From: Chloroflexota bacterium
GTDB lineage: Bacteria > Chloroflexota > Anaerolineae > UBA1429
Assembly: GCA_012513595.1 (NCBI GenBank)
Contig: JAAZBY010000056.1
Location: forward strand, 1-21,377
Direction: 5' to 3'
DNA: 21,377 bases
Shown here: in pieces, positions 7,530 through 14,442 of the stretch
Layout of the letters: every line of letters begins with the position of its first letter
Position numbering within the stretch: position 1 is the first letter of the stretch
Program-made: the position numbers and the translations under genes
The notes under the pieces: model-generated
What the model was told of the DNA's origin: nothing
The model's database searches: none
Seen by the model: only the letters and a program-made list of their open reading frames with translations

Positions 7530-7700
7530 ATGAACAAGGGATTCTGGGCAGACGAACGTGGGGCTGAGTTTGTGGAGTGGGTTGTCGTCACGCTGATCAT
7601 GATCGTGGCCACCTTTGCCATTCTGCAGGCGGTAGGCGGTGAGATCAGCGCGTTCGTGACGGCAGCCATCACCTGGCTGCGCAATCTCCTGGGGTTGTAG
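7530..7700 (+). CDS. Flp/Fap-type small prepilin (class III pilin-like)
   Basis: This 56-residue protein begins MNKGFWADERGAEFVEW and continues as one long hydrophobic helix (about residues 17-35) with a short amphipathic tail ending in RNLLGL. The DERG|AEFVEW segment fits the Flp prepilin cleavage site: glycine before the cut (G11), glutamate at +5 (E16), and an aromatic residue at +6 (Trp here, usually Tyr). Flp pilins are exported and assembled by Tad machinery into thin adhesive pili. No tadA, tadB, tadC, tadV or rcp gene lies in the window, so this copy is an orphan here. It has its own promoter. The GGAGG ribosome site is only about three bases from the ATG, which is unusually close. 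Some Flp-like proteins of unknown role exist, so pilus assembly is not certain. Confidence 0.82.
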   Translation: MNKGFWADERGAEFVEWVVVTLIMIVATFAILQAVGGEISAFVTAAITWLRNLLGL

Positions 7701-8230
7701 GCGCAGGCTCAGCATGGCCACGTCTTGGCACGCCGATGGGGCTGCCCATGCGCAGATGCTGCCGGGAGGTGGCTGGCAGCGGCGACTGCCCCCCTGGCTT
7801 ACCGTGTCGGCGCCCTGGCCGCCGGCCTCGTGCCGGGCGCCAAGGGGCAACCCCTGCCGTGACTCTTGTGAGCGGCGGCTTGACGCCGCTCCGGGCTCCC
7901 CGGGTGCGGGGTTGCCCGAGAGGGCGTTGTAGGGCCGGCCCAATGACGACGGCAACATCCGCCCGGCTGGTGCGGATCCCGTTCGCCCCGTAGCACCCTG
8001 TACATCATCGCGGACCGCGATGCCCCCGCCCACCATGGGCCGACCCGGCGCAGGCGGCCGGAGGGATGCAAGGCGCAAAGGGGAGCAGGCCGGGGATCTC
8101 CTCGCGCTCAGCCCCATCTTTTGCGTCCGGTGGCGCTCTGCAGCGCCGGGGAAGATACCCCAACAAGGCACCAAGTACCGCTGGCGACGCGAGTGTTCAG
8201 AAGAAGAAGCGGTCTCCCGCACTCGGTTTC
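7701..8230. other. Non-coding stretch rich in inverted repeats, possible structured RNA
   Basis: I find no credible protein in either strand here. The open frames lack ribosome sites and have Arg/Pro/Gly-rich, non-protein-like composition. The clearest element is at 7845-7917. A 10-bp perfect outer stem, GGGCAACCCC (7845-7854) with GGGGTTGCCC (7908-7917), encloses an 8-bp hairpin GAGCGGCG/CGCCGCTC (7870-7891) and a 5-bp hairpin CCGGG/CCCGG (7891-7903). Downstream, GGCGCT-ctgc-AGCGCC (8132-8147) nests inside ATCTT/AAGAT (8117-8121 with 8152-8156), and CGAGTG/CACTCG pairs across 8190-8225. The 73-nt unit could be an RNA with a three-way junction or a small element with terminal inverted repeats. 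No clear target duplication flanks it. Confidence 0.4.
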
Positions 8231-8260
8231 TTCGTCACTGGGGTGGGGCGGTGTTATAAT
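8231..8260 (+). promoter_or_regulatory. Promoter of the yebC-ruvC-ruvA operon
   Basis: A perfect TATAAT lies at 8255-8260, with TTCGTC at 8231-8236 as the -35 and an 18-nt spacer. Transcription would start near 8267, giving a leader of about 34 nt. This places the real yebC start at 8301 and rules out the longer frame beginning at 8121. Confidence 0.65.
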
Positions 8261-8300
8261 CGATGGTGAGACCGAGTTCACCTGTAGAGGGAGGTCAACT

Positions 8301-9062
8301 ATGTCCGGACACAGCAAATGGGCCACGATTCGCCGCTCCAAGGGAGCAGCCGATGCTAAGCGGGGCCAGCTGTTCACCAAGTTGGGCCACGAAATCGCCG
8401 TGGCTGCCCGGGAGGGCGGCGGTGACCCGGAGGCCAACTTTCGCCTGCGGCTGATCCTCGACAAGGCGCGCCAGGCCAACATGCCCAAGGAGAACATCGA
8501 GCGGGCCATCAAGCGGGGCACCGGCGATCTCAAGGGAGAGGGCGAAATCGCCGAGGTCGTGTACGAGGGGTACGGTCCCGGAGGAACCGCGTTCATCGTC
8601 CAGGTCGTTACCGACAACCGCAACCGGACTGTGTCCGAAGTGCGGCACCTCTTCTCGCGGCATGGCGGTAACCTGGGCGCTGATGGGAGCGTGGCCTGGA
8701 TGTTCACACGCATGGGCTACCTGGCCATCGATCCCCAGGGGCGTGATCCGGAGGAGCTCGCGCTGGAGGCGATCGACGCCGGCGCCGAGGACTTTGAGAT
8801 CAGCGACGACTCGCTTGAGGTGTACACCGCCATGACCGACTTTGCCAAAGTGCTGAACAGCCTGGCGGAAGCGAAGATCAAGATCGAGTCTTCGCAGCTG
8901 ACCTGGGTGCCGCAGTCGATGGTCTCCCTCGACGACAAGGAAGCCTTCCGCACGATGAGGCTGACCGAAGCCCTTGAGGAGCTCGAAGACGTGCAGGAGG
9001 TCTTTACCAACCTCGACATGACCGATGAACTGATCGCCCGCTACGAGGAAGAGGCTGCATAG
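8301..9062 (+). CDS. yebC: YebC/TACO1-family protein (transcriptional or translational regulator)
   Basis: This 253-residue protein opens with MSGHSKWATIRRSKGAADAKRG and keeps the family blocks NFRLRLILDKARQANMPKENIERAIKRGTG and YEGYGPGG throughout, with the usual bacterial length. YebC-family proteins are cytoplasmic; members are described as DNA-binding regulators and, more recently, as ribosome-associated factors that help synthesis of proline-rich stretches. The ATG at 8301 follows GAGGGAGGT at a five- to six-base spacing and lies downstream of the TATAAT promoter. It is the first gene of an operon with ruvC (7 nt gap) and ruvA, an arrangement common in many bacteria. Confidence 0.97.
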   Translation: MSGHSKWATIRRSKGAADAKRGQLFTKLGHEIAVAAREGGGDPEANFRLRLILDKARQANMPKENIERAIKRGTGDLKGEGEIAEVVYEGYGPGGTAFIVQVVTDNRNRTVSEVRHLFSRHGGNLGADGSVAWMFTRMGYLAIDPQGRDPEELALEAIDAGAEDFEISDDSLEVYTAMTDFAKVLNSLAEAKIKIESSQLTWVPQSMVSLDDKEAFRTMRLTEALEELEDVQEVFTNLDMTDELIARYEEEAA

Positions 9063-9069
9063 GCAGGCC

Positions 9070-9555
9070 ATGTTGGTTCTGGGCATTGATCCCGGTCTGG
9101 CGGCGACCGGCTATGGCCTCGTAGAGGGGGACAGCCAGACGCTGCGCCCGATCGCCTATGGCGTGGTACGGACGCCGGCGCATCTGTCGATCACGGAGCG
9201 TCTGGTCATGTTGTACGACGAGCTGCGGCGCATCATCGACGAGTTCGCCCCGCACCAGGCGGCGGTGGAAGAGCTGTTCTTTGCCACCAACGCGCGCACA
9301 GCCATGACGGTGAGCCAGGCCCGCGGCGTGGCTCTCCTGGCGCTGGCCAAGGCCGGGCTCTCGGCGGCGGAGTACACGCCGTTACAGGTCAAGCAAGCCA
9401 CCACCGGCTACGGCCAGGCGGGCAAAGAGCAGGTGCAGGAGATGGTGCGGCTGCTCCTGGGCCTCAAGGAGACCCCCCGTCCGGACGACGCTGCCGACGG
9501 GCTGGCCGTGGCGATCTGCCACCTCAGCCACTCCCGGCTGGCCGGGATACCCTAG
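9070..9555 (+). CDS. ruvC: Crossover junction endodeoxyribonuclease RuvC
   Basis: This 161-residue protein begins MLVLGIDPGLAATGYG and carries the four acidic catalytic residues of RuvC: D7, E67 (VEELFF), and D140 and D143 (DDAADGLAVA). The dimer cuts Holliday junctions symmetrically during homologous recombination and repair, working with the RuvAB branch-migration complex. The TGYGQAGKEQV segment matches the junction-binding part of the family. The length is slightly short of the E. coli enzyme but no motif is missing. The ATG at 9070 lies 7 nt after yebC, with GGCAGG as a modest ribosome site, so it is probably co-transcribed and partly coupled. Confidence 0.97.
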   Translation: MLVLGIDPGLAATGYGLVEGDSQTLRPIAYGVVRTPAHLSITERLVMLYDELRRIIDEFAPHQAAVEELFFATNARTAMTVSQARGVALLALAKAGLSAAEYTPLQVKQATTGYGQAGKEQVQEMVRLLLGLKETPRPDDAADGLAVAICHLSHSRLAGIP

Positions 9556-9568
9556 GAGGGGCCAGGAC

Positions 9569-10150
9569 GTGATCGCCTTTCTGCGCGGGAGATTGCTGTC
9601 CAGCAGTGCAGAGGCCATCGTGGTTGAGGTCGGCGGCGTGGGCTTTCGTCTACAGGTCACCGAGGGGGTGCGCCGCGACCTGCCCAGGCTTGGCCAGGCG
9701 GTCGAGCTGCACACGCACATGAGCGTTCGCGAGAACGACATCACCCTGTACGGCTTTTCCACGGCTGAGGAACTGGCCCTGTTTGACGTGTTGCTGGGGG
9801 TGTCGGGCGTGGGGCCGCGCACCGCGCTGTCGATGCTGTCCGTCTTTTCGCCGGAGGGCCTGCGCGATGCCATCGGCAATGGGGACATCGCCGCCCTCAC
9901 GCGGGCCCCGGGCGTCGGCCGCAAGACGGCGCAGCGCTTGCTCTTGGACCTGCGGGACAGGCTAGGCCCGTTCGAGGCCACCGCCGGCGAGGTTCCCCGC
10001 ACCTCGGAAGATGAAGAGGTGGTCTCTGCGCTGACGTCGCTCGGCTACTCGCAGGCCGAGGCGCAGGCGGCCTTGGCCGGCGTCGCCGCGGAGGTCCAGG
10101 GGCTGGACAACCGCATCCTCTCGGCGCTGCGCAACCTCAGCGGGCGGTAA
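9569..10150 (+). CDS. ruvA: Holliday junction branch migration protein RuvA
   Basis: This 193-residue protein has the three RuvA domains: an OB fold at the N-terminus (MIAFLRGRL to about 65), two helix-hairpin-helix motifs (GVSGVGPRTA and PGVGRKTAQR) and a C-terminal UBA-like domain (about 147-190) that contacts RuvB. RuvA tetramers hold the four-way junction open while RuvB pumps DNA. The start is GTG at 9569, chosen because AGGAGGGG lies seven bases upstream, overlapping the end of ruvC. The gene is the last of the operon. ruvB is not next to it; the neighbouring gene is convergent and unrelated, so ruvB must be elsewhere in the genome. Confidence 0.97.
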   Translation: MIAFLRGRLLSSSAEAIVVEVGGVGFRLQVTEGVRRDLPRLGQAVELHTHMSVRENDITLYGFSTAEELALFDVLLGVSGVGPRTALSMLSVFSPEGLRDAIGNGDIAALTRAPGVGRKTAQRLLLDLRDRLGPFEATAGEVPRTSEDEEVVSALTSLGYSQAEAQAALAGVAAEVQGLDNRILSALRNLSGR

Positions 10151-10203
10151 CCGCCTCAGCGAGTGCCGACGGCGAGCAAGCCGCGCCGGTCTCCGGGTGA
10201 TGC

Positions 10204-11553
10204 TCAGCCCCCGCCCATCTGCCCGCTCAGCCAGGAGATGGGCAGGAACGGTACCAGCCGCGGCACGATGCCCCACAGCAAGAGCAGAGCGCCCAAGAAC
10301 AGCACCAGCGCGCCGGACAGCCGCGGCTCGCGTCTGTCTCCGACGTACAGGATGGGGGAGAAAGCGGCCCGGAGGCAACGCCCCAGGGCCCACAATGGAC
10401 CTAGGCTGGAGGCCACCGCCAGAACCGCCAGGGGCGCACTCTGGCGCGCCAGCGAGGTCAGGATCAGCAGCCTGGTGCCAAACCCGGCCGTGAGGGGCAA
10501 CCCCGTCAGCGACAGGCAGGCGAGCGTGACGCCCAGCACGCTGAGCGGCGCCTTGCGCAGCGCCCCGCGCAGGTGATAGTCGTCGTCGCCACCGAGCCGC
10601 CTGCGGAACACGCCCAGGCCGATGGCGGCAGCGGTGACGGCCACGCCTCGGTACACCACGTGGATGATGGCCGCCACGAGGTTCGGGGCGCCCTCCAGGC
10701 CCAGCCCAATAAAGGCCACCCCAAGGTCCGCAAGAGCCGCATAGCCGATCACCCGGCCGAGAGAGCGCTGCCCCAGGGCGGCCAGGCCGCCGAGGAGTAC
10801 CGAGCCAAGGCCGGAGGCCAACAACACGGTGGAAAAGACCCCCAGACTCGGCGACTGCTCAGGCCACTGCAGTACCCCGGCCGCGTAGGTCAGCACCATG
10901 AGGCCCAGTACCACCGTGAGCATCACCACGGACGGGGCCGGGCCCCGCCGGAACAGACCCATCAGCCAGACGTGAAAGGGCACCAGGCCCAGGCCGAGCA
11001 GCAGGAGGCCGGCCAAGGCCAGCAGGCCTGTGCTCGCGCCCTCGCCCGCCACAAATGAGCCGCCGCTGCCGAGGGTGATCGAGGCGCTGAGGATCAGGGG
11101 CAAGAGCAGCGCGGCGATGACCATGGCCCGGGAGCCATCCAGAGTCGCGTCCCGATGGCGGAGAGGGATGAGAAGGATAGCCAGGAAGATGCCGATCTCC
11201 AGTACCAGCCCGCCGATCGTGGCGTTGCGGATGGCTACCCCGCCTGCCAGCGCGGCCATGGCTGCCAGAGAGAGGGCGTGCACGCTGTTGTCTATGGGCA
11301 TGGCGACCGTGTGGAGCGCTGTGGCGGCCAGCAGCGCACAGCCGAGGGCCACTGCGCCAGCCGTCAACGGTGTAAAGCCGATGGCGCGCCCTAGGACGAC
11401 GAGCGGCGGGACGTTGACCTGAGACACGGCCAATGCCCCCGTCGCCACCAGCGCCACGATCGTGGCGACGGCCGGCGCCCAGTGATCCCTCCGCAGCAGC
11501 AGAACTACTGGGACCATCAGAAGAGGCAAGAACACGACGCCCAGCACAATCAC
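10204..11553 (-). CDS. NuoN/MrpD-like proton-antiporter-type membrane protein, key lysine missing
   Basis: This 449-residue protein is almost entirely membrane helices (about 12-14) and matches the Proton_antipo_M fold of complex I, Mrp antiporters and membrane hydrogenases. GLVLEIG places E119 where the TM5 glutamate sits. The TM7 hallmark reads LGLGLVPFHVWL (186-197): the PFHxW core is kept, but the lysine seven residues before the histidine is G187. Near the C-terminal half, GFGTRL has R361 where GFxxK is typical. It may therefore be a structural or altered-mechanism subunit. The GTG at 11553 overlaps the upstream gene's stop by four bases (GTGA) and has GAGGGG ten bases away; the frame further upstream lies inside that gene. 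It is the third gene of an operon of complex-I-like membrane genes. Confidence 0.85.
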   Translation of the reverse strand: MIVLGVVFLPLLMVPVVLLLRRDHWAPAVATIVALVATGALAVSQVNVPPLVVLGRAIGFTPLTAGAVALGCALLAATALHTVAMPIDNSVHALSLAAMAALAGGVAIRNATIGGLVLEIGIFLAILLIPLRHRDATLDGSRAMVIAALLLPLILSASITLGSGGSFVAGEGASTGLLALAGLLLLGLGLVPFHVWLMGLFRRGPAPSVVMLTVVLGLMVLTYAAGVLQWPEQSPSLGVFSTVLLASGLGSVLLGGLAALGQRSLGRVIGYAALADLGVAFIGLGLEGAPNLVAAIIHVVYRGVAVTAAAIGLGVFRRRLGGDDDYHLRGALRKAPLSVLGVTLACLSLTGLPLTAGFGTRLLILTSLARQSAPLAVLAVASSLGPLWALGRCLRAAFSPILYVGDRREPRLSGALVLFLGALLLLWGIVPRLVPFLPISWLSGQMGGG

Positions 11554-12230
11554 GATTCGGTATCCCCTCGGATGGTCACCAGCCACGCCTCCGTGCAGAT
11601 CGCGATGCCCATGGCGATGATGCCGTACAGCGCACCCACCAAGGCGAACACCAGCAGGCTCCGCTCCATGACCAGGAACGCGCTGACCACGCCGTTCAGA
11701 AAGGTGAGCAGGCCATAGCCGATACGCAGGGGCCCGGTACTGATCAGGGCCAACAGCAGGCCGTTGCACGCCAACCAGTAGCTCACCAGGGTCAGTTCGC
11801 CGGGGATGGCCGCGATCGGGTAGGCACGCCAGATCTCGTAGGCCGCGACCCCCGCCAGGACGAGCGTCATGCTGTTGAACAAGGGCCCCATGCTTTCCGA
11901 GGGTAGGGCGGAGCTGCTACCAGAAGCGGCCTGGCCAGCGGCCGCGAAGCGGGCGCGGGCGTCGCGGACGATGCGCTCCGCGCGTCCTGCCGACAGGAGC
12001 AGCACCAGGAATACTGCGGTGCCAATACCCAGGAAGAGGTACAGGATCGGCCGGTAGACATAGGACCCGATGATGACGCCGACGAGGAGATACTGGGCAA
12101 AGAGCGCCACGAGCGCGACGCGACGCTCCTCCACGAGGTACAGCACCGCCGAGGCCACCAAGAGGGCCATCGTCATCTGCGCGGGAGTGAGGGCGTTCAG
12201 CCGCTCCCAGAACCAGGTTGCCAGGGACAT
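11550..12230 (-). CDS. Multi-pass membrane protein, HyfE/NuoK-like (tentative)
   Basis: This 226-residue protein has about six or seven hydrophobic helices, split by a polar, Ala/Ser-rich loop (about 82-118). Helices occur near 19-33, 38-55, 60-80, 119-137, 145-163, 168-187 and 192-213. The second half (LRIGYGLLTFLNG then an acidic residue before a final helix) resembles hydrogenase-4 component E and NuoK-type proteins by order and position in the operon, not by a decisive motif. It lies between a NuoL/M-like and a NuoN-like gene, as hyfE does between hyfB/D and hyfF. The ATG at 12230 follows AGGTAGGT at seven bases, and the gap to the preceding gene is 9 nt. If it is not HyfE-like, it is a membrane protein of unknown function. 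Confidence 0.6.
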   Translation of the reverse strand: MSLATWFWERLNALTPAQMTMALLVASAVLYLVEERRVALVALFAQYLLVGVIIGSYVYRPILYLFLGIGTAVFLVLLLSAGRAERIVRDARARFAAAGQAASGSSSALPSESMGPLFNSMTLVLAGVAAYEIWRAYPIAAIPGELTLVSYWLACNGLLLALISTGPLRIGYGLLTFLNGVVSAFLVMERSLLVFALVGALYGIIAMGIAICTEAWLVTIRGDTES

Positions 12231-12239
12231 CGCCCGGAC

Positions 12240-13913
12240 CTACCTTCCGGTGAGAAACAACGTTGCGGCCAGGATCCACAGCAGCACCCAGCCAAGCGAG
12301 ACGGAGCCATGTTCGAGGAGGGCGGCGGCGCGTCCGATGGCACTCTCCACCCAAGCCAGGCTGCGCTCAGCGCTGGCGTAGAGCCAATCCAGCTCCAGGA
12401 ATGTGCGCGTGGTGGTGAGGCCGGGCGAGGGCGTGCCGACGGGGGCCCTGCGCCGCGCCACCAGATAGGCCGCCGCCAGCGCCAGGAGGGCGGCGACGGC
12501 CGCGTAGATCGGCGCGCCGTTCCAGCTGACCGCCGCGAGCCCTTCAGCCAGCGGCAGTGAAACCTGCCCGATCAGCTTTGACTGCGTGTTGCGCAGCAGC
12601 CAGGGCACCGAGCCAGCGGCTATCAGCGCCGCCGCCGGCAGATAGGAGCCAGCCAGGGCCCGCAGCCAGGCGAACCGGGCGCCCTGGGCCGCCGGCTCTG
12701 GGTCGGCGGGGGCTGACCATGCCCGCAGGATGCCCAGCTGCCGCCAGACGGGCACCGACACCAGAGCAAACGACACAACCGAGATGATGAACAAGCCAGG
12801 ATAGCCCAAGCTCCAGGCGCTGCGCAGGAACTCCCAGCGGGCGAGAAAGCCAACTGTCAGCGGTCCGCCGCCCAGCGAGGCCAGTTGTGCGGCCGCGGGC
12901 AGCCGCCACCAGCGTTCCGGGCGGGCTTCCAGACGCTCCACGGCTGCCAGCGGCACCATGGCCAGGGCGGCGTTCAGCAGGACGGCCAGCCCTACCGCCA
13001 CCCCCCCACGCACGTCAATCAGCGGCGCCAACACCAAGAGCGCCAGCCAATGGGAGATCACATAGGCCGACAGGGGCGCATCACTGCCGCCGGTGGCGGC
13101 CAGAAGTGCGGTGGCGGCGAGAACGATGCCCGTCGCCGGGACCAGCCAGGATCCGGCCGGCAGCGCCGCCGTGGACAGGGTGGCCAGGCGCAGCCACAGG
13201 TATCCGCCCGCGCAGACCGCCACGAGGTAAGCGAGCCAGGTGCGCTGCAGGCCCCCCGGCAACGGGTAGAGCCCCAGGCGCAGCAGGGCCGCCGTCATGA
13301 GCATGTACCGTGAGGGCCCCTTGGCGACGGCCAGGGGAATGGGCACGTCGCCCTGATCGGCGAGCACCAACACCGTGGCGGCCACCAGGGCGATCGTCGC
13401 CAGGGTGCGCAGCACGAGGTTGCGCACCGCGTAGACTGTGCTCGAGCGCGAGGCGCGCCGGGCGTCGATCCAGAGCAGGCCGCCATCCAGCAGTACCCAG
13501 GCCAGGCAAAGCGTGACCATGTTGGCCGACACCAGCACGGCGACGCCGGTGCCGGCGACAAATAGGATGGCAACGGCCCCTTCGCTGCCGCTGGGGAGGC
13601 CGTCCTGCAGGGCGCTTACGGCGATCAGGCTGCTTACCAAGAGCAGGCAGAACCACAGGGAGAGGTGATCGAGGCTGAAGGCCAAGTACCGCCCGACGGC
13701 AAAGGGGGCCCCCCAGAACGGTACCTGCGTGACTGTCGTGCGCCCCAGGCCGCCGACGATGAGCGCCATGAAGCTCAGGACGAGGCAGGCCGCTGCCAGG
13801 GGGAGACGTGCCCTCTGATAGGGGGCACCGGCCGGCCATAGCGCCAGGAGCACGGCGCCAACCAGGGGTACGGACAATGCAATGAGAGGCAGGTACCTGG
13901 CTGCGTCAGTCAT
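12240..13913 (-). CDS. Divergent NuoL/NuoM (HyfB/MrpA)-like membrane protein
   Basis: This 557-residue protein has about fourteen hydrophobic helices. FSLDHLSLWFCLLL (79-92) matches the VDgLS-type segment of NuoL/M subunits, and the final part (LELDWLYASAERSLAW then a last helix) resembles the C-terminal end of HyfB/NuoL proteins. The proton-pump residues are altered: the TM5 glutamate position reads LLDGG (D143), and the TM7 KxAxxPF-type segment reads LRLGLYPL with R212. The histidine and lysine of TM8 cannot be found. I chose the ATG at 13913; an in-frame GTG at 13937 has no ribosome site. It is the first of three co-directed genes. No hydrogenase or NADH-oxidising subunit is present in the window, so the partner module is unknown. 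Confidence 0.78.
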   Translation of the reverse strand: MTDAARYLPLIALSVPLVGAVLLALWPAGAPYQRARLPLAAACLVLSFMALIVGGLGRTTVTQVPFWGAPFAVGRYLAFSLDHLSLWFCLLLVSSLIAVSALQDGLPSGSEGAVAILFVAGTGVAVLVSANMVTLCLAWVLLDGGLLWIDARRASRSSTVYAVRNLVLRTLATIALVAATVLVLADQGDVPIPLAVAKGPSRYMLMTAALLRLGLYPLPGGLQRTWLAYLVAVCAGGYLWLRLATLSTAALPAGSWLVPATGIVLAATALLAATGGSDAPLSAYVISHWLALLVLAPLIDVRGGVAVGLAVLLNAALAMVPLAAVERLEARPERWWRLPAAAQLASLGGGPLTVGFLARWEFLRSAWSLGYPGLFIISVVSFALVSVPVWRQLGILRAWSAPADPEPAAQGARFAWLRALAGSYLPAAALIAAGSVPWLLRNTQSKLIGQVSLPLAEGLAAVSWNGAPIYAAVAALLALAAAYLVARRRAPVGTPSPGLTTTRTFLELDWLYASAERSLAWVESAIGRAAALLEHGSVSLGWVLLWILAATLFLTGR

Positions 13914-14030
13914 GGGGTCTCGTGGGCTGCCTTCCACTTGGCGGGGCCAGAGCGTGAGTATCGGGCTGCAGGTGCTCTGGCGAGCGGGCCCCGCCCGCGC
14001 TGCGCGGCAGGGTGAGGCCGACCGTAGGGC

Positions 14031-14059
14031 ATTGTAGCATCAAGGCGATCTGGCGCCAA
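14031..14059 (-). promoter_or_regulatory. Promoter of the three-gene complex-I-like operon
   Basis: On the - strand TTGGCG (14059-14054) and TACAAT (14036-14031) are exactly 17 nt apart. The -35 word is the same as at the prepilin and PA14 genes. The leader would be about 110 nt. Confidence 0.6.
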
Positions 14060-14202
14060 GCCGCCAGCCAGGGGGGCAGCGAAGCCAGATGTGGGGCCAC
14101 GGCGGGCGGCCGCGGCGATGGGTTCTCGGTCTTGGGCCGGCGTGGGGCACAAAAGGGCCCGAAAGGCACAGGTATGCGGTGGCTGGCCAGGCCGGCCTTA
14201 CC

Positions 14203-14230
14203 TTGACGCAACCAGCCTTTGGCATATACT
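14203..14230 (+). promoter_or_regulatory. Promoter of the tRNA-Pro/tRNA-Gly pair
   Basis: TTGACG at 14203-14208 and TATACT at 14225-14230 are separated by 16 nt. Transcription would begin about at 14237, only one or two bases before the mature tRNA-Pro end, so the precursor has almost no 5' leader. Confidence 0.75.
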
Positions 14231-14238
14231 GGCGTTGG

Positions 14239-14315
14239 CGGGGTGTGGCGCAGCTTGGTAGCGCGCAGCGTTTGGGACGCTGAAGTCGGAGGTTCAAGTC
14301 CTCTCACCCCGACCA
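14239..14315 (+). tRNA. tRNA-Pro (anticodon UGG), CCA encoded
   Basis: The cloverleaf folds fully. Acceptor CGGGGTG (14239-14245) pairs with CACCCCG (14305-14311), D stem GCGC/GCGC, anticodon stem CAGCG/CGCTG with loop TTTGGGA (anticodon TGG at 14273-14275), and T arm GGAGG-TTCAAGT-CCTCT. The discriminator A and CCA (14313-14315) are in the DNA. It reads CCA-type proline codons and lies 2 nt before tRNA-Gly in one transcript. Confidence 0.97.
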
Positions 14316-14317
14316 GT

Positions 14318-14390
14318 GCGGGAGTAGCTCAGTTGGCAGAGCTCCTGCCTTCCAAGCAGGTTGTCGCGAGTTCGAGTCTCGTCTCCCGCT
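14318..14390 (+). tRNA. tRNA-Gly (anticodon UCC), CCA not encoded
   Basis: Acceptor GCGGGAG (14318-14324) pairs with CTCCCGC (14383-14389), D stem GCTC/GAGC, anticodon stem CCTGC/GCAGG with loop CTTCCAA (anticodon TCC at 14351-14353), and T arm GCGAG-TTCGAGT-CTCGT. The discriminator T at 14390 is followed by CTT, so CCA must be added by nucleotidyltransferase, unlike the upstream tRNA-Pro. Confidence 0.97.
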
Positions 14391-14416
14391 CTTAGGCGCC
14401 ACCCCTCCGCCCTGTT

Positions 14417-14434
14417 CGGCCAATCCCTTGGCCG
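14417..14434. terminator. Hairpin between the tRNA genes and the convergent Yip1 gene
   Basis: CGGCCAA-tccc-TTGGCCG is a perfect 7-bp stem with a 4-nt loop, 26 nt after tRNA-Gly and 8 nt beyond the Yip1 gene stop. It has no T run on either strand, so it is a candidate bidirectional stop rather than a classical intrinsic terminator. Confidence 0.45.
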
Positions 14435-14442
14435 ATCCCCGG

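Noticed and set aside
7884..7900. RNase P RNA-like string CCGGGCTCC
   Set aside because: The GAGGAAAGT context and the matching ACAGAA half of P4 are absent, so it is a chance match.
8079..8200. Resemblance to a manganese (yybP-ykoY) riboswitch, GGGGAGCAGG and later TGGCGACG
   Set aside because: The conserved bases and spacing do not fit, and the downstream gene is yebC rather than a metal transporter.
7377..8222. A 281-codon open frame on the - strand
   Set aside because: Its translation is Arg/Pro/Ser-rich without a domain, and it runs antisense through the clear prepilin gene and its promoter.
8121..8300. N-terminal extension of yebC by 60 residues
   Set aside because: It would begin upstream of the TATAAT promoter. 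The family starts at MSGHSKW, which has a strong ribosome site at 8301.
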